Positions 51,467 to 61,802 are shown, counted from the stretch's first letter. The stretch is 64,000 nucleotides of DNA from Caenispirillum salinarum_A (GCF_044803115.1 NZ_CP085224.1:1364001-1428000); one strand, 5' to 3'. Numbers and translations: made by a program. The notes: generated by a model from the sequence alone, not told the origin.

Positions 51467-52338
51467 TTAAGTGCTGCTGTTGAGCAGGACGTCGATGGAG
51501 TCGCGGAGGCATTGAAGCTCGTCCCGATCCTGATCGTCCAGTGGCCGGCCTTCCCTGCGCATGGCGCCGACGATCTTCGCCATCGCCTTGACGTGGCGGC
51601 CCAGGTTCGGGCCTTTGGCCGGCGGTCTCGGCCGGAGGCTGCCGACGGTCACGCTTTCGTTGCCAATATGGCTTCGCAAGCGCCGCAACTCAGCCACTGA
51701 GGCTCCCTCGAGGACCCGCTCGGCGAGTACCGGCCGTTGCTCCTCCGGGGCCATGGCCACTTCAAAGAGCGCAGACTTCGTCGGCGCCGGGGCCATATCG
51801 AGAAACGCGTGCCGCATCTCCTCCGGCAGGGAGGCCATCGCCAGCATCTTGGAGACGTCCGAGCGGCTCATGCCGGTCAGTAGCGCGAGGCTCTCGTCGG
51901 TGCATTGCCGCGTATCCGACAGCCTGCGGAGGGCCATCGCGGTTTCGACGGGATGCAGATCGGCCCGCTGCGCGTTCTCCACGACGGCGATCTCGTCGAC
52001 GTCGCCGGTGACGCAGATGGCGCGGATGGACGCCCGGCCGAGGTGCTTGTGGGCGCGCCATCGGCGCTCGCCGGCTGCGAGGATGAAGGAGTCCTCCGCA
52101 GTCGGATGCTTCTTGATCAGGACCGGTTGAAGCAGGCCCTTGTCCATGATCGAGGACGCCAGGGCCTCCAGGGCGGCCTGATCAAACCGCTTCCGGGGCT
52201 GGTCCGGGTTCGGGCTGATCCGGTCGATCGGGACCTCCAGCACCTGCATCGGCTGAGACAGCGCGATGATCCCGGTCGAGACCGCCCTGGCGGCCTCGCC
52301 GGACACCTGCTGCGAGACCCGCCGGCTCGGGCGCCGGC

Positions 52339-52342
<4 letters not shown>
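51467..52342 (-). CDS. parB: ParB-family partition protein
   Basis: The 291-residue protein has the ParB CTP-binding domain (ISPNPDQPRKRFDQAALEAL, FILAAGERRWRAHKHLG with the GERR box, VENAQRADLHPVETAMALRR) and a helix-turn-helix (LALLTGMSRSDVSKMLAMAS). A C-terminal dimerisation region follows. It binds parS and spreads along DNA to guide segregation with ParA, encoded just upstream with a 4-bp overlap. GenBank-style chromosomal ParB genes lie near rsmG/mnmG, absent here, so this is an element-borne copy. Confidence 0.92.
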
Positions 52343-53256
<914 letters not shown>

Positions 53257-53440
53257 GTACTCCGGTGGATGACGCCGTGATGATCTAGATCCGCGGAGCG
53301 GTCCGCCAAGAGGTCCGCGGCTTGCTGCGCATGTCCCGAGCGGCCCCGCACACGCCCTGAGGTATTGAGACAGTCTGGGGCTAGACCGGCAGGAAAAAGC
53401 CAGGAGAAGCGGGGACTTCTCCTGGCTGGTGTGGCCGGTG

Positions 53441-54802
53441 TTACGACAGCATGTCGATCGCCGCCTTGAGTGCCGGCAGATTCGGACCGGTCCAAAGGCT
53501 TCGGTCCCAGGCAGGCCGCGCGATGCCCATGATGTCCGCGAACATGTCGGGAGTCATCCCGGCCTGCTGACGGATGTCGTGGGCGAACGTGACGCGGAGC
53601 CCCATGAAACGGCGTCCGGGCACCACGCTGTTCATATAGGCGCCGAGGCTTTGACGAAGCAGCTCGGCCGCCTTATCCGCTCCGAAACCATGGAGCTCGG
53701 GGAACAGGTAGGTCTCGCCCTGGCGCTGTCGGTCCTTGACGAACTCCAGGAAGCCATGGGTTATCAGAACGTGCGGGAGCGGGACAAGGCGGATGTTTCT
53801 GGCCGAATCGTGGGGCGAAGCGTCACCGACGCGGAGAACGGTGATCCCGGCGACATCCCTCACAGACGACACATCGAGCGGCGCGATCTCGCAGGCCCTG
53901 AGCCCCGCGTGCCGCGACAGCAGTGGCGCCCAGTACAGGCTGTCCTTGATCACCAGGGAGCCCGGCTCGGCCCGTTGCGCCTCCGAGAGGCACCCCGTGT
54001 AAAGCGTGCTGGCGAAGAAGGCGTCGAGATCAGCCTGCGACCACCGCTCGATCCGCGGACGGGTCTCCCGGATCGCGCGCCGGCCGTACCCCTTGCCGTG
54101 AAACGGGTTGTGGAGGTCGAACTCGTTGAACAGCCGGCCCATGCCTTTCAGGTGGCGGTTGACGGTGGACAGGGAGATAAGGCCGGTGTCCTCCTCGCTG
54201 CGCGGCCTCTGGCCCGCGAACGCGCTGCGCTGGCGGGGGGCGAGGTCCCGCAGGGCGCTGCCGCGGACTTTGTCGAGGCGCAGATTGCGCGGCAGGACCG
54301 ACAGGAGGCTCTTGAACTCGTGCACCTCTTCCTCAGTGATCGCCCCCAGCGCCCGATCGCCGTTCAACTCGATGAACAGGGCGGCAGCTCTGGCGACCTC
54401 CGCCTCGAGACGCGATGGCTGGGCATCCGGGCGTTCCCGGTGCCGCTCCCTGAATAGGGCCAGCGCTTCGCTCACCGTCACGGCCGCGTCGCTGAGAAAG
54501 TACTCCTCCACGCCGGCTCGCAGCTGGCGCAGCATCTCGTCCCGCCGGCGATCGGCGGCGTCATCATCAGCATCACCGGAACTGCCGCCCGCCAAGTGTC
54601 CGTCGTCCGGCGAGCCGCTTTCGGCGCAGTGAGGTAGCGTCGCATCGCCAGGGGCGTCCTGCCGGGATGCGTCATAAACAGGACAGCCCGCTTCTGTGCT
54701 CTCAGCCGTCTCCGCCGGCAGAAGGCGATCCTTGCCGGCCGGGTCGACGGATGTTCCGGCCGGGGAGGGGGAACTCGTGGTGGAGTATTCATTGTGCAGC
54801 AT
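53441..54802 (-). CDS. Tyrosine recombinase-like protein lacking catalytic His and Tyr
   Basis: The 453-residue protein has the catalytic fold of island integrases: RHAGLRACEIAPLDVSSV with the first Arg, and MGLRVTFAHDIRQQAG with the second Arg. The box that should be H-x-L-R reads M-G-L-R, and the final nucleophile box reads RSLWTGPNLPALKAAID with Trp where Tyr belongs. The related protein at 55441 keeps HALR and HYFGG. The gene is otherwise full length, so it may have become a DNA-binding regulator or partner. The acidic N-terminus is variable. Confidence 0.78.
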   Translation of the reverse strand: MLHNEYSTTSSPSPAGTSVDPAGKDRLLPAETAESTEAGCPVYDASRQDAPGDATLPHCAESGSPDDGHLAGGSSGDADDDAADRRRDEMLRQLRAGVEEYFLSDAAVTVSEALALFRERHRERPDAQPSRLEAEVARAAALFIELNGDRALGAITEEEVHEFKSLLSVLPRNLRLDKVRGSALRDLAPRQRSAFAGQRPRSEEDTGLISLSTVNRHLKGMGRLFNEFDLHNPFHGKGYGRRAIRETRPRIERWSQADLDAFFASTLYTGCLSEAQRAEPGSLVIKDSLYWAPLLSRHAGLRACEIAPLDVSSVRDVAGITVLRVGDASPHDSARNIRLVPLPHVLITHGFLEFVKDRQRQGETYLFPELHGFGADKAAELLRQSLGAYMNSVVPGRRFMGLRVTFAHDIRQQAGMTPDMFADIMGIARPAWDRSLWTGPNLPALKAAIDMLS

Positions 54803-55440
54803 TCTTCAGTCCTCGAAGGGTTCGTCGCTGTGGCGTAGCCGGACGGCTGTCTGCCGTTCGGGATCCGCGCCGGAAGGTCATGGCTGGTCGCATCTGGCGT
54901 CTTCCTATTGACCAGATAGCCTTTTCCGGATTCCCGGCCAGGGGCTGGAGCCACTTTTCTGGAAATTGAGTACCAGGACCTTTGCCAACCGTTTCTACGC
55001 GGCCCCTGCATGTCTGTCGGCACGGTGCATGCACCACCGGCAGCCGTTCCGACGTGGAACGTGGCGGCTGGCGGAGGAGGGGCTTCCGCGCGTGCGTTCT
55101 GCGGCCGGGCAGGCCTTCGGACAACGGTCTGGTTCTGCGAGCGCCTGGGAAGGTGGTCCGGCCCCCGCCGCCGTCGTCGATCGGCCCACCACGTTGCCTG
55201 ATCGGCCCCTCTCTCGCACACCGCTTGCCGCGACCTTCTGATCGGGCCTGCCGACGTCGCGACATGATCCCGGCCGCGCAAGCTCGGCTGTCTTCGTTTC
55301 ACACGACAACGACGGCGGCCGCGGCGCACCGCGCGATGCGCGCCGGCTCCTTCCAGGAACCGCGACTGGGTCTGCCTGGCCTTCCCCACCGGGTATCCGC
55401 TGCGCGAGCGGCCTGGGCCGATCGAGGATGCGCCCCTCCG
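54803..55440. other. 638-bp gap between the two integrase-type genes, no gene supported
   Basis: Open frames are present on both strands but none shows a domain, signal or convincing ribosome site; their residue makeup (Arg, Pro, Ala, Gly excess) is that of shadow frames. It presumably holds the promoter of the gene at 53441-54802 and the terminator of the larger integrase. No tRNA fragment was found in it. Confidence 0.4.
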
Positions 55441-57537
55441 TCAGGGTACCGGGTGCTGTGGCGCGGCCTCTTCCCCTCTCACCGCGGCCAGGATCAAGTC
55501 GGCATAGTCGAGCGTGGACAGGTGAGTCGCGAGGTTCTTCATCGCGTACCCGCCGAAATAGTGTTCGCTGTTCACGCTGTCGTCGACATGACCAAGAAAG
55601 TGCTCGCCGATCTCTTTCGGTGCCCGCTGACGCAGGCGGGTGTTGAACGTCAATCTGAGGGCATGGAAATCCTTCCCGTCCTCCGTCAGTCCTATGGATC
55701 GACGGTATGTCCCGAAGCGCTTGGTGAACACCGACGTGTAGCGGCCGTCCTTGCCTTTCGGCACGTCCGGAAACAGGCGGACAGACTTGCCCTTGCTGTG
55801 GCGCTTGAGCGCCGTTACGAAATCCATGAAACCGAGTTCAATAAGAACGGGGTGGAGCGGCACTGTCCGCCGGGAGCCTTCCGTCTTGACCGTGCTGTCA
55901 CCCTCGCCAATGCACATGCAGGGCAGACCCTCTAAGGAAATAATGTGGTCGGTCTCGAGCTGGAGGATCTCTTCCGAGCGGGGCGCATTCAGGGCGGCGA
56001 TCAACGGGACCCATTGCATTGACGTGCCGTCAATGATTTTGCCGTCGCGGATCGCGGCGCCACCTTCAGGCCGGTATAGCCGGGACGAGAAGAAAGTTGT
56101 GAGATTCTCGTCCGTCCATGCTTTTCTTGGTTTGCGCTTGTTGCCGGACTTCTTCACCCCCTTGTGGAACAGGCCTTCGAAGGGATTATTTCGGTTCTTT
56201 TTGATGTGGATGCCCACCCATTCCATGACCGCCCGCATGAAGGTGACATGACGGTTGATGGTCTTCTTCGAGATGGTCTCGAGGAGTTTGTTGACGGGTT
56301 GCGTCGACCGCGCGCAGAGCTTCTTCACCTCTTCTTTGGCGGCGGGACTGGGGTCGCGGCTGAGCCGCTCGATCCGGTTTCGCAGGTCTACGGCCGCCCG
56401 GGCCTCCAGCCCCGCATAGATGCTCTTGCCGTTCAGCGACGGAAGGCCTTCGAGCTTCCGCTGATAGCGTGAGGCATCGCTCGGCTCGATCGCGCCGACC
56501 TTCATGTTGCCGATGAGCGAAATGAAGAGGCGGCAGGCCTGTTCGGCCTGCCTGGCGGACTTCGGGACCCAGGTGTTGTTGATGTTCGACTTGACGACAT
56601 GCGGCATGAGGTCGGACAGCCGCATCTGAAGCGTCAGATGCTCGTCGTCGTCTGAATCACCCCGGGAAGCCGCTGGCGACGCGACTTCGTCCTCGTCCGC
56701 GTCCTCGTCGTTCTCATAGTCGTCCTCGTCCTCCGGATCATCGTCCTCGTCCTGGTGATCGGCGTCATCGAGGGCGGCGGCATCCAAGGCCTGCCGGTCG
56801 GGCCCGAGATCTTTCGCCGCGCTGCCGCCAGGGACACCGTCGAACGCCGGGAGGGAGGTGCATTGCGGCGAGGGGATACGCGGCAGCGCCGCCAGCGCTT
56901 CCAGGCGGACAAGCTCGTCGGCCAGATCGGCGTCCTCGCGGTAGACGCCCTGGCGGCGTTCGCCGTGGATCCGGATCGCCTGGCGCATCATCCGGACGGC
57001 CCCGAAGGCGAGGTCGTCGTGCTCGTCGCTGCCGGCCTCGAGACGGATCCCGTTGCGCCGAAGTTCCGCGTCGACAAGGTCGTGGGCCGGCGCGGGGTCG
57101 AACTCCCTCAGCGCCGTCTCGAGCGTGCGGTCGAACGTCTCGAGCCACCCGGCGGGGTCGGCGGCACGCTGGCGCAGGTGCTTTTCGTGCCGCAGCAGGT
57201 TGTCGAGGGCCCGGTTGAAGATCGCAGTCAGGATGGCGCGCTTCTCGCGCCGGGTCAGCACCTCGGGCGCACGGTCGGTGATGCCCGGCGGTGCCATGAC
57301 CGCCAGGATCTCCGTCCAGCTCTGCGCCTCGCTGTGCGCGCCCATACTCCGATCACCCATCGCCATCACGCGGCAGAAGACCGCGTCGAGATGCGCGGCC
57401 CTGATGACCGCGATGCGCCACTCCGATGTGCGCACGGATATGGAAATATGCTGTTTGGCCAGAGCGACCAGGGCATTTTGCGAGATTCTTCGCCGCCAGT
57501 GCCAAACCGTGCCGCGGCGGATGAGGTGGTGCGCCAT
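55441..57537 (-). CDS. Large site-specific tyrosine integrase beside tRNA-Gln
   Basis: The 698-residue integrase begins MAHHLIRRGTVWHWRRRI, the N-terminal pattern of alphaproteobacterial island integrases. An acidic linker near residue 265 (DDEDDDPEDEDD and neighbours) precedes a core-binding domain. The catalytic domain has Arg (LNAPRSEEILQL), H-x-x-R (DFHALRLTFNTRL), LGH and nucleophile Tyr (VNSEHYFGGYA). It starts about 127 bp from the 3' end of tRNA-Gln and points away from it, the classic layout for an island integrated in a tRNA gene. Confidence 0.9.
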   Translation of the reverse strand: MAHHLIRRGTVWHWRRRISQNALVALAKQHISISVRTSEWRIAVIRAAHLDAVFCRVMAMGDRSMGAHSEAQSWTEILAVMAPPGITDRAPEVLTRREKRAILTAIFNRALDNLLRHEKHLRQRAADPAGWLETFDRTLETALREFDPAPAHDLVDAELRRNGIRLEAGSDEHDDLAFGAVRMMRQAIRIHGERRQGVYREDADLADELVRLEALAALPRIPSPQCTSLPAFDGVPGGSAAKDLGPDRQALDAAALDDADHQDEDDDPEDEDDYENDEDADEDEVASPAASRGDSDDDEHLTLQMRLSDLMPHVVKSNINNTWVPKSARQAEQACRLFISLIGNMKVGAIEPSDASRYQRKLEGLPSLNGKSIYAGLEARAAVDLRNRIERLSRDPSPAAKEEVKKLCARSTQPVNKLLETISKKTINRHVTFMRAVMEWVGIHIKKNRNNPFEGLFHKGVKKSGNKRKPRKAWTDENLTTFFSSRLYRPEGGAAIRDGKIIDGTSMQWVPLIAALNAPRSEEILQLETDHIISLEGLPCMCIGEGDSTVKTEGSRRTVPLHPVLIELGFMDFVTALKRHSKGKSVRLFPDVPKGKDGRYTSVFTKRFGTYRRSIGLTEDGKDFHALRLTFNTRLRQRAPKEIGEHFLGHVDDSVNSEHYFGGYAMKNLATHLSTLDYADLILAAVRGEEAAPQHPVP

Positions 57538-57664
57538 GGTGATCCCCTCGCGCGTGAGGGATCGCCGGTCTGCCGCCAGGTGCTACAGCTGGGGGCTACA
57601 ACGCGAGAAGGCGACCGCAAGTGCAGTCGCCTTCTTGAGGAAAATCAACGCTTTAGCGCTTGTT

Positions 57665-57738
57665 TGGCTGGGGGACCAGGACTCGAACCTGGACTAACGG
57701 AGTCAGAGTCCGCTGTTCTACCATTAAACTATCCCCCA
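57665..57738 (-). tRNA. tRNA-Gln (anticodon CUG)
   Basis: The 74-nt cloverleaf on the minus strand includes an encoded CCA. It has a 7-bp acceptor stem (UGGGGGA / UCCCCCA), a D arm (AGTTTAATGGTAGAAC), an anticodon loop CTCTGAC with CTG at positions 34-36, and a T arm GTTCGAGTC with stem CCAGG/CCTGG. The discriminator is G. The U1-A72 pair is typical of tRNA-Gln. The 3' half is a common integration site, and the integrase gene lies just beyond its 3' end. Confidence 0.95.
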
Positions 57739-58068
57739 CCAGGGATGCCTCCGAGGGTCTGTGAGCGCCGTGGCGCGGGGCGTTTCCCCCTCGAGAGGCC
57801 GCGTATGTACCACCCTGTTTCGGTGGTGTAAAGGCCTTTGTGTTGAAAAAATTTCAGCTCCTGCGCCCGCTCAGAGCGTCTGCCCCCTGCGGCGGGGTTT
57901 CATCGGGCTGCGGCGTGCGATAAGTTAGAGTCCAAGTGGAAACCATGCCGCCAGGCGGCGCGCAGGATCAGACATAGGAGGCGGACCCGAACCCTTCGGA
58001 CCGCCTCGGGAGAGGCAAAGCCCGCTCCGCCGTCGACCCGCACGCCCGCGGCGGCTGATTGAGAAAGG
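57739..58068. other. Intergenic region between tRNA-Gln and ppx
   Basis: These 330 bp hold the divergent promoters for tRNA-Gln (leftward) and the Ppx/GppA operon (rightward). An AT-rich stretch at 57836-57856 (TGTGTTGAAAAAATTTC) is the likely promoter core of the tRNA side. A short hairpin ACCACC...GGTGGT lies at 57809-57829 (dots mark omitted bases). No protein gene is supported. Confidence 0.4.
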
Positions 58069-59172
58069 TTGATCGAACCCGTGGTTGCGACACGCGCTGA
58101 CACCCCCATCGCCGGCGCCCCGCCCGGCGGCGCGGCGGCGCGGCGCGGTGGCGAAGCGGTCCGGACCTGCGGCGGCACCAAGCCGGGGCCGCAGGACGGG
58201 CCGCACAACGGCATCTACGCGGCCATCGATCTGGGAACCAACAACTGTCGCATGCTCGTCGCCCGGCCCAGCGCCGAAGGCTTTCGCGTCATCGACAGTT
58301 TTTCCCGGATCACCCGCCTTGGCGAGGGGCTGGCCGGATCCGGCAAGCTTTCGCGCTTGGCCATGGACCGCACCATCGACGCGCTCGGACTGTGCGCGGA
58401 GAAGATGCGCCGGCGCGGCGTCACCGCCGCCCGCACCGTCGCCACCGAGGCCTGCCGCAGGGCCGCCAACGGCCGCGCCTTCGTGCAGGAGGTGCGGGAC
58501 CGCACCGGCCTGCGCCTCGAGACCATCACGCCGGCCGAGGAGGCCCGCCTGGCCCTTGGCGGCTGCGCGCCGCTGCTGGACCCGGACATCCCCTATGCCC
58601 TGGTGTTCGACATCGGCGGCGGCTCCACCGAGCTTCTCTGGGTGGAGCTGGACCCTGCCGGCGAACTTGCCGTCCAGGGGCTGGCCAGCCTGCCGCTGGG
58701 CGTGGTGACCGTCGCCGAGGAATGCGGTGGCGGCGACCTCTGCCAGCGCACATATGATGCCGTGAAGGACCGCATCGTGCACTTGCTGCGGCCTTTCGAC
58801 CTGCAGCACGCCCTTGCCGACCGCGTCCGCCATGGCGATGTGCAGATGCTGGGCACCTCGGGCACCGTCACCACGCTGGGCGGCGTGCACCTGGGGCTCA
58901 AGCGCTATGACCGCTCGCTGGTGGACGGCATCACCATCGACTTCAACGACATCGTGGAGGTCAGCCGTCGGCTGTCCACCATGACCCTGAGGGAACGCGC
59001 CCAGCATCCCTGCGTCGGTCGCGAACGCGCCGACCTTGTGCTGTCGGGCTGCGCCATATTGGAAGGCCTGTGCGAGCTGTGGCCGGTGGGGCGCCTGCGC
59101 GTCGCCGACCGGGGCCTGCGCGAAGGCATGTTGCTCGACCTCATGCGGGTCGATGCCATGGAGGTTGCTTAA
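58069..59172 (+). CDS. Ppx/GppA family exopolyphosphatase
   Basis: The 367-residue protein has the actin-like ATPase fold: YAAIDLGTNNCRMLVA (phosphate 1), TEACRRAANGRAFVQEVRDR, FDIGGGSTELLWVEL (phosphate 2) and MLGTSGTVTTLGGVHLGLKR. These enzymes hydrolyse polyphosphate or pppGpp. The start is uncertain: TTG at 58069 or GTG at 58081; the first 45 residues are low in pattern. It precedes rlmE by 6 bp, a pairing conserved in alphaproteobacteria. Confidence 0.9.
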   Translation: MIEPVVATRADTPIAGAPPGGAAARRGGEAVRTCGGTKPGPQDGPHNGIYAAIDLGTNNCRMLVARPSAEGFRVIDSFSRITRLGEGLAGSGKLSRLAMDRTIDALGLCAEKMRRRGVTAARTVATEACRRAANGRAFVQEVRDRTGLRLETITPAEEARLALGGCAPLLDPDIPYALVFDIGGGSTELLWVELDPAGELAVQGLASLPLGVVTVAEECGGGDLCQRTYDAVKDRIVHLLRPFDLQHALADRVRHGDVQMLGTSGTVTTLGGVHLGLKRYDRSLVDGITIDFNDIVEVSRRLSTMTLRERAQHPCVGRERADLVLSGCAILEGLCELWPVGRLRVADRGLREGMLLDLMRVDAMEVA

Positions 59173-59178
59173 GAGATC

Positions 59179-59970
59179 ATGGCCAAGAAGCCGTCTGCCG
59201 CTTCCGGACGCGCCCGGCGCTCCGGCGGCGGGGCCGTCGCCAACACCGGCAACCGTCAGCTGACGGTCAAGGTGAAATCCGCGCGCGGCCGCAAGAACTC
59301 GTCCACCCGCTGGCTGCAACGCCAGCTCAACGATCCCTACGTGGCCGAGGCGCGGGCGCGCGGCCTGCGGTCGCGCGCGGCCTTCAAGCTGCTGGAGCTG
59401 GACGACCGGTTCCACTTCCTCAAGCCCGGCCAGCGCGTCATCGACCTGGGTGCGGCCCCCGGCGGCTGGACGCAGCTTGCGGTGGATCGCGTCAACGCCG
59501 GCAAGCCCGGCGGCGGCGTGGTGGTCGGCCTGGACATCCTGGAATGGGAGACCGTCGCCGGCGCGACCTGCATCACCAAGGATTTCAACGACCCCGACGC
59601 GCCCGACGTGCTGAAGGCCGCCCTGGGCGGCCCGGCGGACGTGGTGCTGTCGGACATGGCCGCGCCCACCACCGGCCACCCGCCCACCGATCACCTGCGC
59701 ATCATGGCCCTTCTGGAACTGGCGTGGGACTTCGCCGAGGACGTGCTGGCGCCCGGCGGCACCTTTGTCTGCAAGGTGTTCCAGGGCGGGACGGAAGGCG
59801 AACTGCTCACCCGCATGAAAACCCTGTGCGAGACGGTGCGCCACGCCAAGCCGCCGGCCAGCCGCAAGGAAAGCTCGGAAATGTACGTGATCGCCTCGGG
59901 CTTCCGCGGACGTCCGGCGGACCGCGATCGCGATGACGGCAGCGACGACGATACGGAGACCCGCGCGTGA
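59179..59970 (+). CDS. rlmE: 23S rRNA (U2552-2'-O)-methyltransferase
   Basis: The 263-residue enzyme has a basic N-terminus, SRAAFKLLELDDRFHFLKPG with the first catalytic Lys, the SAM motif VIDLGAAPGGWTQ and catalytic Asp and Lys residues in VVLSDMAAPTTGH and TFVCKVFQGGTE. It methylates U2552 in the ribosomal A loop late in 50S assembly. It overlaps yciB by 4 bp. A longer N-terminal extension than E. coli RlmE is usual for alphaproteobacteria. Confidence 0.94.
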   Translation: MAKKPSAASGRARRSGGGAVANTGNRQLTVKVKSARGRKNSSTRWLQRQLNDPYVAEARARGLRSRAAFKLLELDDRFHFLKPGQRVIDLGAAPGGWTQLAVDRVNAGKPGGGVVVGLDILEWETVAGATCITKDFNDPDAPDVLKAALGGPADVVLSDMAAPTTGHPPTDHLRIMALLELAWDFAEDVLAPGGTFVCKVFQGGTEGELLTRMKTLCETVRHAKPPASRKESSEMYVIASGFRGRPADRDRDDGSDDDTETRA

Positions 59971-60575
59971 GCACCGAAGGCCAGCAGCCCGCCGAAGCCG
60001 CTTCCTCCGGTAAGAAACCCATGAACCAGTGGCTGAAGCTGCTGCTGGAGATCGGTCCGTTGGTGGTGTTCTTCGTCGGCAACAACAAGTACGGCATCAT
60101 TCCGGCCACCGGCGCCTTCATCGTCGCCACGGTGGTGGCGTTGAGCGCGTCGTGGCTGATCGCGCGCAAGGTGCCGGTGCTGCCGCTGATCTCGGGCATT
60201 TTCGTCATCGGGTTCGGCGGTTTGACGGTGCTGCTGGAGGACGACCTGTTCATCAAGCTCAAGCCCACCATCGTCAACGCGCTGTTCGCGGCGGTGCTGT
60301 TCGTGTCGCTTGGCTTGAAGCGCAACGTGCTGAAGATCGTCTTCGACGCCGCCTTCCACCTGACGGACGAGGGCTGGCGCAAGCTGACGTGGCGTTGGGC
60401 GTGGTTCTTCTGCCTGCTGGCGGTGCTGAACGAAATCGTCTGGCGCAGTTTCGACACCGACACCTGGGTGCAGTTCAAGGTGTTCGGCATCATGCCGCTG
60501 ACCATCATCTTCAGTCTGACGCTGGTGCCGCTGCTGACCAAGTACCACCCGGAGAACGAGGCGAAGGCCGGGTGA
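59967..60575 (+). CDS. yciB: YciB/IspZ inner-membrane septation protein
   Basis: The 202-residue protein has five or six membrane helices and the family signature LLLEIGPLVVFFVGN, FIKLKPTIVNALFAAVLFVS and WAWFFCLLAVLNEIVWRSFD, ending KVFGIMPLTIIFSLTLVPLL. YciB works in envelope biogenesis and septation. It starts at a GTG overlapping rlmE, and a terminator follows at 60618. Confidence 0.93.
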   Translation: MSTEGQQPAEAASSGKKPMNQWLKLLLEIGPLVVFFVGNNKYGIIPATGAFIVATVVALSASWLIARKVPVLPLISGIFVIGFGGLTVLLEDDLFIKLKPTIVNALFAAVLFVSLGLKRNVLKIVFDAAFHLTDEGWRKLTWRWAWFFCLLAVLNEIVWRSFDTDTWVQFKVFGIMPLTIIFSLTLVPLLTKYHPENEAKAG

Positions 60576-60617
60576 GACGGCAGGCAAGGTGCGGGGATGG
60601 CCACGAACGACACCAAG

Positions 60618-60659
60618 AGACCGGGAGAACGTGGATCAGCGTTCCCGGTCTTTCTTTTT
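60618..60659 (+). terminator. Rho-independent terminator after yciB
   Basis: AGACCGGGAGAACG pairs with CGTTCCCGGTCT (one bulged base) around an 8-base loop and is followed by TTTCTTTTT. It ends the ppx-rlmE-yciB operon. Confidence 0.85.
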
Positions 60660-60662
60660 GAA

Positions 60663-60837
60663 CCACCAAGTCACCAAGGCACCAAGACAGCGCGCGACGG
60701 CGCGCCATCCTCGCCTTGGTTGGCCGTTGCGCCCGGTTCGCGGGCCAGAGATGGGTAATAATCGAGGGAGCGCGAGGGAGCCCGAGGCTCCCTCGCATTC
60801 CATCCCGGCATAGCCGGAAAGTCTTGGTGTCTTGGTG
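60663..60837. repeat. Nested palindromic repeat with CACCAAG arms
   Basis: CCACCAAGTCACCAAGGCACCAAGAC at the left is mirrored by GTCTTGGTGTCTTGGTG (60821-60837) at the right, each arm built from 8-9 bp CACCAAG units. Between them a 10-bp hairpin GCGAGGGAGC / GCTCCCTCGC spans 60772-60796. The whole 175 bp is an inverted-repeat structure without a gene. It resembles dispersed palindromic intergenic repeats; a genome search would show the copy number. Confidence 0.55.
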
Positions 60838-60848
60838 TTTCCAAACCA

Positions 60849-61802
60849 CTACCCCGTCAGACACGCCCGCGCCACCGCCTCCACGTGCCGGTGATCGGTC
60901 CCGCAGCAGCCGCCGACGACGGCCAGCGCCGGCAGCAGGGCGTGGAGGTCCTTGTAGCGGGCGCCCAGGTCCTCCGGGTCGCCGTCGTCGAGGGTTTCGC
61001 TGGCTTCCAGTTCCGCGTGGCTCATCCGTGACGCATTGGCGCGGATGCCCCGGATGCGGTTTTTCCAGGCGCCTTCCTCGCCCAGCGTCTCGGCGAAGTG
61101 CGTCGGGTGGGCGCAGTTGATCATGTAGTAGGCGACGACCCCGGCGGTCTCGGCGTCGACGGCCTCGATGGCGTCGCGCAGGGCTTCGCCTGAGGGCAGG
61201 CGGCCGTCGGTCTCCACGGTGAATGACAGGGCGCAGGGGATGCCGGCGGCGGTGGCGGCATGGGCGATGCCGGCTGCCTCGGCGACGTAGGAAAGGGTCA
61301 TGGCCGAGACCATGTCGGCTCCGGCGCTCGCGAAGGCCTCCACCTGGGCGGAATGGTAGGCGGCGGCCTCGGCGCTGGTCATGCGGTCGCCGGGGATGTA
61401 GCCGTCGCCGCGCGGCCCGATGCAGCCGCTGACGACGCCCTGGATGCCGGTTTCCGCCGCCAGATCGTCGCGCAGGCGGTGGAGGAACCGGACAGAGTCC
61501 GTGTTGATGGCGCGCAGCGCGGCGCGGTCGTATCCGAGGCCCGCGCCCCAGTCGCGGTTGGCCCGCCATGTGGGCGTCTCGAAGATGAAGCCGGCGCCGT
61601 GGGTGGCGGCGATGGCGGCGTGGCGGCGGTACCAGCGCTCCAGGGTGGCGCGGCCATCGGGCTTGGTCATCAGCTCGAAGGCGGCGAAGTCGCGCAGGTC
61701 GATGCCTTCGTGGAAGACCAGCCAGGTCTCCAGGCCACCGTCGCTGACGAAGGGGCGGCCGGCGAGCTGGGGCAGGGCGGTGATCGGGTTTTGAATGGTC
61801 AT
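60849..61802 (-). CDS. Homocysteine S-methyltransferase family protein
   Basis: The 317-residue enzyme has a TIM barrel beginning FVSDGGLETWLVFHEGIDLR and the zinc ligands YYMINCAHP and AVVGGCCGTDHRHVEAVARA. It transfers methyl groups from donors such as S-methylmethionine or betaine to homocysteine or a related thiol. The ATG at 61802 follows CCGGAGGA. It is divergent from the TetR gene 215 bp away, which may control it. The exact methyl donor cannot be told. Confidence 0.85.
   Translation of the reverse strand: MTIQNPITALPQLAGRPFVSDGGLETWLVFHEGIDLRDFAAFELMTKPDGRATLERWYRRHAAIAATHGAGFIFETPTWRANRDWGAGLGYDRAALRAINTDSVRFLHRLRDDLAAETGIQGVVSGCIGPRGDGYIPGDRMTSAEAAAYHSAQVEAFASAGADMVSAMTLSYVAEAAGIAHAATAAGIPCALSFTVETDGRLPSGEALRDAIEAVDAETAGVVAYYMINCAHPTHFAETLGEEGAWKNRIRGIRANASRMSHAELEASETLDDGDPEDLGARYKDLHALLPALAVVGGCCGTDHRHVEAVARACLTG

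Noticed and set aside
54982..55935. Open frame of 317 codons in the gap between the two integrase-type genes
   Set aside because: Mostly opposite the large integrase, with shadow-type composition and no recognisable motif.
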